From contig JAAXHH010000129.1 in the NCBI GenBank assembly GCA_012270975.1, positions 1 through 64,000 on the forward strand: a stretch of 64,000 nucleotides of DNA, written 5' to 3'. This document shows positions 34,799 through 44,800 of this stretch, in pieces (the stretch's first letter is position 1; every line of letters starts with the position of its first letter). Made by a program: the position numbers and the translations under genes. Source of the DNA: Candidatus Latescibacterota bacterium. Lineage in GTDB: Bacteria; JAAXHH01. Under the pieces are notes generated by a model. It saw nothing but the letters and a program-made list of their open reading frames with translations, did not search any database and was not told the origin of the DNA.

Positions 34799-36006
34799 AT
34801 CACGCCCTGGTCCTGCTGCTCGACCGGGCCCTCACCCATGTAGGTGAACTTCTGCACGCGCTTGCCTTCGTAGGTCTCCGTGGTGTAGATATTGCCCTTC
34901 GAATCGGTGGCGATGCTGTGGGTGCCGAAGAACTGGCCCGGTTGGCGGCCGCCGTCTCCGAAAGTGGTCAGCACTTCCATGGTTTCTCGCAACAGCACGT
35001 ACACCTTCATGTTCTGGCCGTCCGCCACGTACAGGTATTTCTGGTCCGCATCCTTCGAAAAGGCGACGTCCCAGGTCGACCCGGCACCCAGCGTGTTGCC
35101 GGAGAGGACTTTTTCCATTACGAAAGTGCCATCCGTCCGGAATACCTGGATACGGTTGTTGGGCCGGTCGCAGACGTACACGTGACCGTCGTTCGAGGGA
35201 TCGGCCGCGTGGACGGGATTGCGGAACTGCTGCGCCGGCGGCGCTTCGGGGTCGTATCTACCTATATTGGCGTCATCCGGCTCGTTGCCGTAGGCGCCCC
35301 AGTACCGCTTCAGGGCCCCGGTCTCGATGTCGAGCACCGCGACGCGCTTGTTCAGGTAGCCGTCGGCCACGTAGGCCTCGTTCGCGGAGGCGTCGAAGGA
35401 GATCTTGGCCACCCGCCCGAAATTCCCCGGATCCATGCTGTTGCCGGTCCACGCCGGATCCGCCTCGTCGAAAGAATCGGCCCTTCGCGCGCCCGGTTCG
35501 CCGAACTGCTTCAGGAAGGTGCCGTCCTGGGCGAAAACCAGGATGTGGGCGTCGTCGCCCCCGTTGCCGCCGATCCAGAGATTACCCATCGGGTCGACGG
35601 TGATCCCGTGATTCGAACCCGGCCAGTCGTATCCTTCTCCCGGTCCACCCCAATGGTTCAATAGATCGCCTTCGGGACTGAACTGGAGTACCGGCGGGGC
35701 AGGAATGCAGCATTCGGCCACGGGCGGGTCCTGCGCGGCGCCCAGTTCCGTGCTCGGGTTGCCGTTGCCGCGGTGTATGATCCAGATGTTGTCGTTGGCG
35801 TCGACGGTAACGCCGATGGCGGAACCCAGGATCCAGTGGTTGGGCAGCGGCTTGGGCCACAGGGGATCCACCTCGAATACCGGCGCCATCACGGCGTCGG
35901 AGGCCTGCTCAGTCACCTCCATGTCCGCGCACGCGGACGCCATGATCAGGAATCCGGTTGCAAACACGGCGGCTGCGGCCATCCGCTCGATTGACCTTCG
36001 TATCAT
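34777..36006 (-). CDS. NHL-repeat beta-propeller lipoprotein or secreted protein
   Basis: An exported six-bladed propeller. The ATG at 36006 follows GGGAGG 5 nt upstream and gives 409 residues; the longer frame adds 48 out-of-family residues. The signal sequence ends MASAC, a weak lipobox (Cys about 25). Repeating blades include HGITVDPMGNLWIGGNGGDD, AYVADGYLNKRVAVLDIETG, HVYVCDRPNNRIQVFRTDG and THSIATDSKGNIYTTETYEG. It resembles the group often annotated as peptidyl-alpha-hydroxyglycine amidating-lyase-like, but catalysis cannot be claimed. The upstream 412 bp contain a perfect 18-bp inverted repeat 49 bp before the start. HupE/UreJ follows with a 22-bp overlap. Confidence 0.83.
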   Translation of the reverse strand: MIRRSIERMAAAAVFATGFLIMASACADMEVTEQASDAVMAPVFEVDPLWPKPLPNHWILGSAIGVTVDANDNIWIIHRGNGNPSTELGAAQDPPVAECCIPAPPVLQFSPEGDLLNHWGGPGEGYDWPGSNHGITVDPMGNLWIGGNGGDDAHILVFAQDGTFLKQFGEPGARRADSFDEADPAWTGNSMDPGNFGRVAKISFDASANEAYVADGYLNKRVAVLDIETGALKRYWGAYGNEPDDANIGRYDPEAPPAQQFRNPVHAADPSNDGHVYVCDRPNNRIQVFRTDGTFVMEKVLSGNTLGAGSTWDVAFSKDADQKYLYVADGQNMKVYVLLRETMEVLTTFGDGGRQPGQFFGTHSIATDSKGNIYTTETYEGKRVQKFTYMGEGPVEQQDQGVIWPSASR

Positions 36007-36418
36007 GATTCCTCCCGGGTTGCTCCGGCCTTCGATCCGCTTACCCCGTACGGACCGTATCGCCGCATGCGCCACGCAAAGCGCATGCGGCGATACGGCC
36101 GCCGTCAAACGATAGTTGGTCTGGCATTGCGGTATGCTGCCGGCAGGCAAAGATGGAAAGTTGGTTCTACAGCCATCAGGTTTCCTGTTCGGTATAGGGC
36201 GAAGTTACCCCGCGCGTGAACGGGGGTCAAGCAATATTCGCCGGATATGGTCGCGGGGCCGGTCATTTATACATCGACAAACACGTGGCGGGGTTCTATA
36301 ATCTAAATGATTCCAAAAGGTACTTTGTTGAATTCAACGGATGGATTCGGCGACGCAGGCAACAACGCATCACGCTGGAATGCGGCGCCTGTCCCTCTGA
36401 CCAACGGAACCCGACACC
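36007..36418. other. Divergent spacer containing a long perfect hairpin
   Basis: 412 bp between the NHL gene (minus) and the aminotransferase (plus). The inverted repeat at 36055-36098 dominates; the rest (36100-36418) is moderately AT-rich and should hold the plus-strand promoter. Short reading frames there show no recognisable product. Confidence 0.6.
36055..36098. repeat. Perfect 18-bp inverted repeat with 8-nt loop
   Basis: Arm 36055-36072 (CCGTATCGCCGCATGCGC) is the exact reverse complement of 36081-36098, around loop CACGCAAA. It lies upstream of both flanking genes, which diverge, so it is not an ordinary 3' terminator. It could be a leader hairpin of the NHL gene message, a large operator, or a REP-like dispersed element. 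Confidence 0.85.
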
Positions 36419-37867
36419 ATGCACGTCAACACGCCCTGGGACATGAAGGTCAACCGACGGATTCTCGAGATGGAGTATGCCGTGCGGGGGCCGATACCCC
36501 AGCGGGCAGCCGAGCTGAAGCAGCAGGGCAGAAGGATCATCCCGTGCAATCTCGGCAATCCCCAGGCGCTCGGCCAGCAGCCCATCTCCTTCTACCGGGA
36601 GGTGCTGAGCCTGGTGGAACACCCGGTTCGGATCGAGCGCGAGCGGCGACTCAAGACACTGTTCGACAGACACGCCCTGGACGGACTTGAAAAGGACGAC
36701 TTCCACTCCGACTACGTGCTCGATCTCAGCGAGCGCTACCTGGAACGGATGGAAACGGGCATGGGCGCTTACTCGGACAGCAGCGGACCGCAGTTCATCC
36801 GGGAAGCCGTGGCCGGGTACATCGACCGGAGAGACGGAGCGGACGATGTACGCCTTCCCCGTTCCGACCCCGGACAGGTATTCATCACCAACGGCGCCAG
36901 CGAGGCGGTGCGGTATGTCATCGACCTGCTGATCGATGATGATTCCGACGGCATCATGATCCCCATCCCCCAGTATCCGCTGTACTCCGCGGCCATCAGG
37001 CGGTGCGGCGGCGCACAGGTCGACTATTACCTCGACGAGAAATCGGGATGGGCCATGGACCGGGATCTGCTGGAATCTGCCCTGGAAGGCGCGCGGGAAC
37101 GCGGCGTGGCCGTCAAGGCCATTGTGGTCATCAACCCGGGCAACCCGACCGGCGCGGTACTGGACGAAGAGACAGTCGGCGAGGTCATTGCCTTCGCCGG
37201 GGAAAACGGCCTGGCCATTATCGCCGACGAGGTCTACCAGGAGAATGTCTACGACGCGGACGCGGAATTCGTATCCTTCGCCCGCGTACTGGGGCAAAGC
37301 GATGTCCCACTGTTCAGCGTGCACAGCACCTCGAAGGGTTTCTACGGCGAGTGCGGCCACCGGGGCGGATACCTCGAGATCAGGAACGCTCCGCGTGTCG
37401 GAAGCACCGGACTGTCTTTTACGGACCTCGTGCTCAAGCAGGCGTCGGTGAACATCTGTTCCAACACGGTCGGGCAGTTGATGATGTATCTACTCGTCAG
37501 CCCCCCGCCTGAAAACGCCGAGCCCTATCGCCGTTTCACGATCGAGCGGAGAAAGATCCTCGAAGACCTCCACGGCAAGGCGGCCATGATACGGGCGGGA
37601 TTCGACCACATGGACGGCGTATCCTGTTTCGGGCGGACGGGCGCGATGTACCTGTTTCCCCGTCTGGACAGGCTGCCGGACGGGAAGAACGATTTCGATT
37701 ACTGCATGGGACTCCTGGAAGAAACCGGCCTGGTCACGGTCAACGGCGCGGGATTCGGTCAGATGCCGGGCACCAGTCACCTGAGGATCGCGTTTCTGCC
37801 GCCCAGGGACGTCATCGAAGAGGTCCTTCCGATGTGGATCGAGTTCCATAACGCGTATGTGAACTGA
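36419..37867 (+). CDS. Alanine-aminotransferase-like class I PLP enzyme
   Basis: Transfers amino groups between alanine (or a related amino acid) and 2-oxoglutarate. The 482-residue product aligns from memory with eukaryotic-type alanine aminotransferases: YAVRGPIPQRAAELKQQG, IIPCNLGNPQALGQ, GAYSDSSGPQFIREAVAGYI, VINPGNPTGAVL, and the PLP lysine K306 in SVHSTSKGFYGECGHRGGY. Met9 is a possible alternative start; the ribosome-binding site is weak for both. The PhyH-family gene follows after 14 bp and then the enolase-superfamily enzyme with a 4-bp overlap, so these three form a likely operon. Confidence 0.9.
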   Translation: MHVNTPWDMKVNRRILEMEYAVRGPIPQRAAELKQQGRRIIPCNLGNPQALGQQPISFYREVLSLVEHPVRIERERRLKTLFDRHALDGLEKDDFHSDYVLDLSERYLERMETGMGAYSDSSGPQFIREAVAGYIDRRDGADDVRLPRSDPGQVFITNGASEAVRYVIDLLIDDDSDGIMIPIPQYPLYSAAIRRCGGAQVDYYLDEKSGWAMDRDLLESALEGARERGVAVKAIVVINPGNPTGAVLDEETVGEVIAFAGENGLAIIADEVYQENVYDADAEFVSFARVLGQSDVPLFSVHSTSKGFYGECGHRGGYLEIRNAPRVGSTGLSFTDLVLKQASVNICSNTVGQLMMYLLVSPPPENAEPYRRFTIERRKILEDLHGKAAMIRAGFDHMDGVSCFGRTGAMYLFPRLDRLPDGKNDFDYCMGLLEETGLVTVNGAGFGQMPGTSHLRIAFLPPRDVIEEVLPMWIEFHNAYVN

Positions 37868-37881
37868 CTGAGGCGCATTGC

Positions 37882-38706
37882 ATGCTCACAGACCGGGAGA
37901 AGTGGCTGTTCGATCTGCATGGTTACCTGGTCCTCCGCCAGGTGGTGTCGCCGGAGGACCTGGAACACATGATCGCACGGTGCGACGAGTGGCACGGGAT
38001 GGATGAGGACGAACTGCCGCCGCCACTCTGTTCCTATGATGATCCCGTGGAAAAACCGACGGCCGCGCGGGCCATTCTCCACGCCGAGTACGCCGACCCG
38101 GTTTTCGACCGGTTGATCCTCAACCTGCCGATCATGCGCGTCGTGCTCGCCCTGACCCGCGAACGTCCCCAGCATCTGCTGTCCGCCCTCACGGTAAATA
38201 TACCGGACAGCGACGAGATCACGCTGCACAACGGTGCTTCCGGCGCGTGGCGGAACCCGGCCAACGATTACCAGGCCGCGGACGGCGACGTTTTCGCCAC
38301 CTTCATCAACGCGGCCATTTCCCTGGTGGACGTTCCAGACGGCGCCGGCTTCGTCTGCATACCGGGAAGCCACAAGACCTATTTCGAACGGCCCGGGCAC
38401 ATCGACATCCGCTCGGGTCCCCCGACGGTAGTCAACGTGCCCGTCAACGCCGGGGACGCCGTCGTTTTCACCGAGGCGCTGTGCCACGGCGCCCTGCCAT
38501 GGCCCTGGCGCGATCGGCCGCGGCGCACCATGTTCCAGCGGTACTGCACATCCTACGCGTCCTGGACGCCCGGTGCGGGGCCCATCGAGGAACACCAGGA
38601 TCTGCTCTCAGAGGGCGTCTGCGAGATGAAACGCCAGGGCGGATTCCAGGGACCGAAGCGTGTCGTCGAGCGCCTGCTTGCGGAACTAAATGGAGATGCT
38701 TCATGA
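37882..38706 (+). CDS. PhyH-family protein with HxG in place of HxD
   Basis: A 274-residue phytanoyl-CoA-dioxygenase-family protein, related to the one at 30038. The fold is visible in DLHGYLVLRQVVSPEDL, AISLVDVPDGAGFVCIPGSHK and NAGDAVVFTEALCHGALPW. The first metal motif is H116-N-G118, lacking the Asp ligand; the distal His is H202, with arginines 212-215 available for 2-oxoglutarate. This HxG/HxA form matches Fe/2OG halogenases (WelO5, SyrB2) but could equally reflect a lineage-specific subfamily with another role. It is encoded between the aminotransferase (14-bp gap) and the enolase-superfamily gene (ATGA overlap), hinting at amino-acid or sugar-acid metabolism. Confidence 0.85.
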   Translation: MLTDREKWLFDLHGYLVLRQVVSPEDLEHMIARCDEWHGMDEDELPPPLCSYDDPVEKPTAARAILHAEYADPVFDRLILNLPIMRVVLALTRERPQHLLSALTVNIPDSDEITLHNGASGAWRNPANDYQAADGDVFATFINAAISLVDVPDGAGFVCIPGSHKTYFERPGHIDIRSGPPTVVNVPVNAGDAVVFTEALCHGALPWPWRDRPRRTMFQRYCTSYASWTPGAGPIEEHQDLLSEGVCEMKRQGGFQGPKRVVERLLAELNGDAS

Positions 38707-39893
38707 AAATCACCGACCTGAAATGCGCCGTGATCGGACAGAATCCCGTGGTCCGGATCACCACGGACGAGGGTATTCACGGCCTGGGCGAGATCGAGAA
38801 CTCCAAACCCTATATGAAACCCCACGTCCTGTTCTACCGGGACCACATTCTCGGCCAGGACCCCACGGACGTGAACCGCGTCGTTGCGAGCATTCGGCGG
38901 CTGGGCAGTTTCAAGCCCTGGGGCAGCGCGGTCAGCGCCATCGAAATGGCCCTGTGGGATATCGCCGGCAAGGCGGCCGGCCTGCCGGTCTACAAGCTGC
39001 TCGGAGGGAAGATGCGTGACCGGGTCCGGGTCTACAACGGCGCGGTCCGATTTCCCATGAAGGGCACCACGGTGGAAGACTACGCGGAGGACATGGCCCG
39101 GATGAAGGCGGCACCCGAGGGGTTCACCATCATCAAGCAGGGCATAAGTTTCCACAGCCAGATGCCGTCGCAGGTCCCCGACTTCTTCTACGGCGACCTG
39201 CAGAAGCACGGCTTTCACGGCAATAGGGGGCCGCTTACCGAAAAGGGCCTGAAGCACCTGGTGGCCTGCATCGAGGCCATGAAGGCGGTCCTCGGTGATG
39301 AAGTCGGTCTGGCCCTCGACTGCGGCCCCGGCATGCTCGTACCGGACGCCCTGCGCCTGGCCAAGGCCGTGGAGCACCTGCACATCATGTGGCTCGAAGA
39401 CATGATCGCCGGCGACTATACGCCCTACGTCCTGGCCGACCTCTACCGGGAGGTGAATTCGAGGACTTCCACGCCGATTCACACCGGGGAGCAGATCTAC
39501 CTCCGGGAGAATTTCGTCGATCTCATCGAGAAGCGGGCCGTAGACGTGGTGGGACCCGATCCGGCCGACGTGGGCGGTATCGCGGAGCTGAAGTGGATCG
39601 CCGAATACGCCGATCTCCACGGCGTGCTCATGGCGCCCCACGGCGTCATCGACGGACTGATCGGCCTGGCCGCGCTGGTACACGCCTCGGCCGCCATGCC
39701 GCCCAACTACATCGCCTTCGAATATCCCGTGGGGAACCCGGCCTGGTGGTACGACATCGTGGAGGGCCTGCCGGACCCCGTCGTGAAAGACGGCTTCATC
39801 GAGGTCTGGGACAGCCCCGGCCTGGGCGTCGACCTGGTGCCGGACAAGACCGTTCCTTATCTGAAGGAAGACGACCAGGGATTCTTCGACTAG
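38703..39893 (+). CDS. Mandelate racemase/enolase-superfamily enzyme
   Basis: Probably a sugar-acid dehydratase or racemase. The 396-residue product begins MKITDLKCAVIGQNPVVRIT, the capping domain. In the barrel are TIIKQGIS (general-base Lys region), LALDCGPGML (first metal Asp), WLEDMIAGDY (Glu) and HTGEQIYLREN (Glu), and APHGVIDG supplies a His, the mandelate-racemase subgroup pattern. The ATG at 38703 is set by the ATGA overlap with the PhyH gene; the long upstream extension of this frame is a shadow of that gene. The exact substrate cannot be deduced. Confidence 0.9.
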   Translation: MKITDLKCAVIGQNPVVRITTDEGIHGLGEIENSKPYMKPHVLFYRDHILGQDPTDVNRVVASIRRLGSFKPWGSAVSAIEMALWDIAGKAAGLPVYKLLGGKMRDRVRVYNGAVRFPMKGTTVEDYAEDMARMKAAPEGFTIIKQGISFHSQMPSQVPDFFYGDLQKHGFHGNRGPLTEKGLKHLVACIEAMKAVLGDEVGLALDCGPGMLVPDALRLAKAVEHLHIMWLEDMIAGDYTPYVLADLYREVNSRTSTPIHTGEQIYLRENFVDLIEKRAVDVVGPDPADVGGIAELKWIAEYADLHGVLMAPHGVIDGLIGLAALVHASAAMPPNYIAFEYPVGNPAWWYDIVEGLPDPVVKDGFIEVWDSPGLGVDLVPDKTVPYLKEDDQGFFD

Positions 39894-39918
39894 CCGCCGC
39901 GGATTCCCGGAGCGACCC

Positions 39919-41073
39919 ATGTATGTGAGTCACCTGAAAGTCAGAAACTGGCGCAATTTCCCGCAGATCGACGTCGACCTGCAGAAAAGGCAGTTCATCG
40001 TCGGCCCCAACGCGTCCGGCAAATCCAACCTGATGGACGTCTTCCGGTTTCTGCGGGATATCGCGAAGATCGAGGGCGGCGGACTGCAGAAGGCCGTCGC
40101 GGACCGGGGCGGCATGACCAAGATACGGAATCTCGCCGCGCGCAGGGATCCGGATATCGCCATCGAAGTCCGATTCTCCGACCCGCTGAACGGACGCGAG
40201 ACCTGGCGCTACGAACTGGGTCTCAAGCAGCAGGCCCGGGGGAACCGGCATACGCTGATTACTTACGAACGCGTGCGCAGGGATGGAGTCGTCCTGCTCG
40301 ACCGGCCGAACGAGGGCGACCAGGAAGACATCGTGCGGCTGACGCAGACCTACCTGGAGCAGATCGCCGCCAACCGGGAATTCCGGGACGTCGCCCGGTT
40401 CTTTCAGGCCATCACCTACCATCACCTGGTGCCGCCGCTCCTTCGCCATACGGACCTGATTCGCGGCCGGACCCTCGAAGGCGATCCGTACGGGCAGGAT
40501 TTCCTGGAGAAGATAGCCCGGGAGCATGAGCGGTCTCGCAGGGCCCGGCTGTCCCGGATCGAGCAGGTGCTGAAGTTGGCCGTGCCTCAACTGGAGCAGC
40601 TCGAGTTCATACGGGACCAGGATACGGGCCGTCCCCATTTGCAGGCCCTTTACGCCCACTGGCGGCCGCGGGCCGGCATTCAGCGGGAGGACCAGTTCTC
40701 GGACGGCACGTTGCGCCTGATCGGCATGCTGTGGGCGCTTCTTGAAGGCGATTCGCTCCTGATGCTGGAAGAACCCGAACTCTGTCTGCACGCGGGCATC
40801 GTCAACCGACTTGCCGCCCTGATCCAGCGCATGCAGCGGAACACCGGGAGACAGGTGCTGATCAGCACGCACAGCGCGGCGCTGTTGTCCGACCCCGATA
40901 TCGAGCGGGAGGAGGTCCTGCTGCTGAAACCCGTCCCGGAAGGATCGGCAGCGGGGGCGACCGGAAACGTGCGGGACGCCCTTTTTCTACTGGAGCGGGA
41001 TGCCTCGGAAGACCGGGGCTCCTTCGAAAGGACCCACGCCGACAACCAGGATCAATTGAACCTCTTCGAATAA
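39919..41073 (+). CDS. AAA-family ATPase (AAA_21/RecF-like, SMC-type head)
   Basis: The 384-residue ATPase has an ABC/SMC-like nucleotide-binding head: a start of VSHLKVRNWRNFPQIDVDL, Walker A GPNASGKSN (about 29-37), signature-like FSDGTLRLIGMLWALLEG, Walker B LLMLEEPELCLHAG and a switch-His segment LISTHSAALLSD. No coiled-coil or TOPRIM domain is present. Relatives act as stand-alone ATPases or as partners of nuclease or DUF4276 proteins in defence systems. Here the neighbours are an enolase-superfamily enzyme (25 bp upstream) and an IMP cyclohydrolase (33 bp downstream), so defence context is absent. Its role is unknown. Confidence 0.85.
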   Translation: MYVSHLKVRNWRNFPQIDVDLQKRQFIVGPNASGKSNLMDVFRFLRDIAKIEGGGLQKAVADRGGMTKIRNLAARRDPDIAIEVRFSDPLNGRETWRYELGLKQQARGNRHTLITYERVRRDGVVLLDRPNEGDQEDIVRLTQTYLEQIAANREFRDVARFFQAITYHHLVPPLLRHTDLIRGRTLEGDPYGQDFLEKIAREHERSRRARLSRIEQVLKLAVPQLEQLEFIRDQDTGRPHLQALYAHWRPRAGIQREDQFSDGTLRLIGMLWALLEGDSLLMLEEPELCLHAGIVNRLAALIQRMQRNTGRQVLISTHSAALLSDPDIEREEVLLLKPVPEGSAAGATGNVRDALFLLERDASEDRGSFERTHADNQDQLNLFE

Positions 41074-41106
41074 TGAGTCCGTCGCCAGAAATGCCAAAGG
41101 AATCGA

Positions 41107-41817
41107 ATGCAGGTCCCGGAACAGAACCTCGCGCGGCATATCGCCGCTAACAGCTATCCCGGACGGGGGCTGATCATCGGACGGTCGGCCGAAGACGAAA
41201 CCTGGCTGATGCTCTACTGGATCATGGGCCGCAGCGCGCACAGCCGGAACCGCCGGCTCACGATCGAAGGTCCCGTATTGCGGACCGAACCGGTCGACCC
41301 ATCCAGGCTGGACGCGCCCGAACTGATCATCTATCCGGCCATGCTCGAGCTGCCGAAGGTATACATCGTCACCAACGGCGACCAGTCGCAGACCATTTAC
41401 GACGCGTTGAGAAACGGCGGAATTTTCGATGACGCCCTGGCCACCCGGGAGCGTGAGCCCGACGCCCCGAACTACACGCCTCGAATCAGCGGCATGCTGG
41501 ACCTGTCGGGACCGCCCGCCGTTACCCTCAACATCCTCAAGGCGAACCCCGTCGATCCCGCCCGGACCGACCGGGTGACCTATCGCCCGTCGCCACCGCC
41601 GCCCGGACTCGGACTGTGCCTGACCACGTACGCGGGGGACGGGGACCCTTTGCCGGGGTTTTCGGGAGATCCCCTGGTCCTGCCCCTGGAAGGCGGGGCG
41701 GAGGAAGTCATGCGGACGTACTGGAACGCCCTCGACAGGGAAAACCGGATCGCCATCGCCCTGAAACGCGTGGCCCCGGACGGAAGCAGCGAACTCATGG
41801 CCATCAACAGGTATTAA
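41107..41817 (+). CDS. Archaeal-type IMP cyclohydrolase (PurO-like)
   Basis: Likely catalyses the last step of purine synthesis, closing FAICAR to IMP. The 236-residue product has the PurO-family start NSYPGRGLIIGRSAEDETWL with GRSAHSRNRR, and later TNGDQSQTIYDAL and TYAGDGDPLPGF, typical of the Ntn-like fold. Most bacteria use the PurH C-terminal domain instead; PurO homologues occur patchily in bacteria. It lies between an ATPase and a large lipoprotein, with no other purine genes nearby. It is either a purine enzyme or a divergent IMP-cyclohydrolase-like protein. Confidence 0.8.
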   Translation: MQVPEQNLARHIAANSYPGRGLIIGRSAEDETWLMLYWIMGRSAHSRNRRLTIEGPVLRTEPVDPSRLDAPELIIYPAMLELPKVYIVTNGDQSQTIYDALRNGGIFDDALATREREPDAPNYTPRISGMLDLSGPPAVTLNILKANPVDPARTDRVTYRPSPPPPGLGLCLTTYAGDGDPLPGFSGDPLVLPLEGGAEEVMRTYWNALDRENRIAIALKRVAPDGSSELMAINRY

Positions 41818-41838
41818 CCCAACCAAGAGGTGACGCGG

Positions 41839-44800
41839 ATGCGGATGCCTTCGGGCGCTACTGTGATGTTTCTGGCCATATGCCTGCTCGCCGGATGCGG
41901 TGATACGCCTCCCTCCCGGGACGTGTGGGTGGAAGCCCTGTCGCAAAAGAACACCGGGCTGGCCTACCTGTACCGGAACGATCTGGAAGGCGCGGCCGAT
42001 TCATTCGAGGCGGTCGCCCGGCTGGTGCCCGGAGAACCGCTCGGCCACGCGAACCGGGCCCTGGCGCTTCTCAGGCTTCAGGATTACCAGGCAGCCGGCG
42101 CGGTCATCGACCGGGCCGTGGATCTCGCTCCGGGGGACGGCGCCGTCCTTTCCATCCAGTCCGACATCGTGGCGGCCCTGGGAGACCGCGAACGCGCCCT
42201 GTCCATTCTCGATCGCGCCGTCGAGCAGAACAGGCCCGACGTGGCGCTCCGGTACAAATACCTCACGGAAATGCGAAGACTTCGGGGACCGGCTCATCGG
42301 GACGAAGACACGCTTGGCGAACTGCAGGCCATGCTTGAATACGAACCGGACAACCTGGCCGTGCTCGTCGAGCTGAACGAAACCCTGGTTCGAATGGACC
42401 GGTTGCAGGAAGCCTCGGCCGGTTACGAACGAATGTCCCGGCTGCTCGTGCCCCTTCCGGATGATATTCGGACCTGGCTGGATCGAACCACGGACGCGCT
42501 GGACCGCCGTGACGCGGCCGAAGCCGGGTCCAGCGCGGGCATCCTGGGCAACCTGCTCGTGGTGGACCCGGCCTACCGGGCGTCGCGGGACCGCCTGGGG
42601 GATCCTTCGCAACAGTCGCCCCCGCTATACGAATTCAGGACGGCGCCGCCTGATCTCGCCGTCGTGACCGCGGACACCCTGGTCGACATGCGTTTCGTAG
42701 ACGCGGCAAGTGAATGGACAGGGGATTCACTTCCGGCCCGGGAGGGATGGACGGACCTGGCACTGGCGGATCTGGACGGGGACGGCCGGCTGGACATGTT
42801 GCTGGCAGGCCCGGATGGACTACTCGTCATGCAAAACCGGGAGAGTGGTTGGGAGACCGTTGCCAAACCATGGGAAGTCGATCGCGCGGCGATTACAGGC
42901 AGCCCGATCTTTCGATTGATCCCGGGTGACTTCGACAATGACGGCGATATGGACTTCCTAAGTGCCGGCTCGTTACTTCCACAGGTGTACCACAACGAAG
43001 GGGATGGGGAATTCAATCTTGTTCAGACCCTTGAGCCTGGGGTAAGTCCGTGGTTTTCAGCCTCCGTTTCCCAGGCGGATTTCGACCACGACGGGGACCT
43101 GGATATTCTGGCGTCCAATTTAGACGTGCTTCGATTCTTTCGAAACACGGAGGAAGGGCTTTTCGAAGAGGCCACCTCCTCTGCGGGTTTCCCCGAAACG
43201 GGCGGTGCCGTTCCTGGTGTCTGGCCCGTCCAGCCTCTGGCCTGGGGCGATTTCGACCTGGACGGGGCCGTGGACGTGGTCGCGCTGTTCGAGGACGGCA
43301 CGCACCGGATGTACCGAAACGTGCGTCAGGGCAGATGGGTGGACTGGACCGAACGTTTCAGTGGCATGGCGTGGGGTGGGGCAAAGACGGTCGCCGCGGC
43401 CGATTTCAATAACGACGGCACGCTGGACCTGTTCATGACGGGAACCGGAGCGGGCGGATGCCGGATGTTGTGGAACGAAGCAGGCAGCCGTTTCGACGGG
43501 GAGGCAACGCCCTCGACCTTAAGCGATGCGTGTGAAGGCCTCGATGCCGCTGCCGTCCGGACCGTCGACTTCGACAACGACGGGTTCATCGACCTGGCCC
43601 TGGCCGGCGCTGCGGCCCCGGAACAGACCGGACTCCGGCTGATCAGAAACCTGGGGAACGGCCGCTTCGAGGCCCAGTCGTCCCTGTTGCCCGGACTGCC
43701 GTCTGCTGTCGAAGACGTGGAAACCGGTGACCTGGACGATGACGGCGACGTGGACCTCGTACTGCTGACCGGGGGCCGCGTGGTCACGCTCCGGAACGAC
43801 GGCGGCAACAGGAACGGCTGGCTCAAGGTTCAGCTCGCCGCGGCGCTGGAAGGAAGCGGGAAGAACAATTTCCACGGCATAGGGTCCACGATCGAGATCA
43901 ACGCGGGGGCGCACTATCAGTCTCTGCTCGTCGGCGCGCCCGTCACCCACGTCGGTCTCGGCAGCCGGGCACAGGCCGACGTCATCCGCGTGATCTGGAG
44001 CAACGGGGTTCCCCAGAACAGGATCGATCCGGAATCCCGTACGCTCATCGTCGAACCCCAGCGGCTCAAGGGTTCGTGCCCGTCGCTGTACACCTGGAAC
44101 GGCGAGCGGTACGTTTTCGTCACGCACCTGATGACGCGGAGCGCCATAGGCGCCCTGACCGAAACCGGCGCGCCGGCCTGGCCGGACGCGGCGAACGACT
44201 ACGTGAAAATCCGGGGCGACCAGCTGATCGAGCGGGACGGGAAATACGAGGTCCGCGTCGTGGAGGAGCTGTGGGACGCGGTGTACATGGACAAAATGGA
44301 GCTCCTGGTCGTAGACCACCCGGCGGAGACGGACATTTACGTGGATGAAAAGTACCTCCCGCCTCCCTACCCGGAGCTGGAGATCCATACGGTGACCGAT
44401 CCACGCCTTCCCGCAGCAGCCCACGACCACTACGGTAACGACATCCTGCCCGCTCTCATCGCCCGGGACAGTCTGTATGTCGGTGATTACAGGCTCGGCG
44501 ACTACCAGGGCGTACCCGAACCGCATTCGATTACGCTGGACCTGGGCGATCTGAAAGACGCGCAGCGGATCCACCTGTACCTCTGCGGCTGGATCATGCC
44601 GATCGAACCCAGTTCCAACCTGGCCCTGTCCCAGCGTGGAAACGCCGCCGTGATCCCACCGTACCTGGAAACGCCGGACGGCGAGGGGCGGTGGCGGACC
44701 GTCATCCCATACACGGGCTTTCCCTCGGGGGAACACAAGACCATCTTCATCGATCTGACGGACCGGTTCCCCTCGGACGACTACCGCGTCAGGCTCACCA

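Noticed and set aside
36296..37360. Minus-strand frame of 354 residues
   Set aside because: Antisense to the aminotransferase, whose PLP-binding lysine and family blocks are clear.
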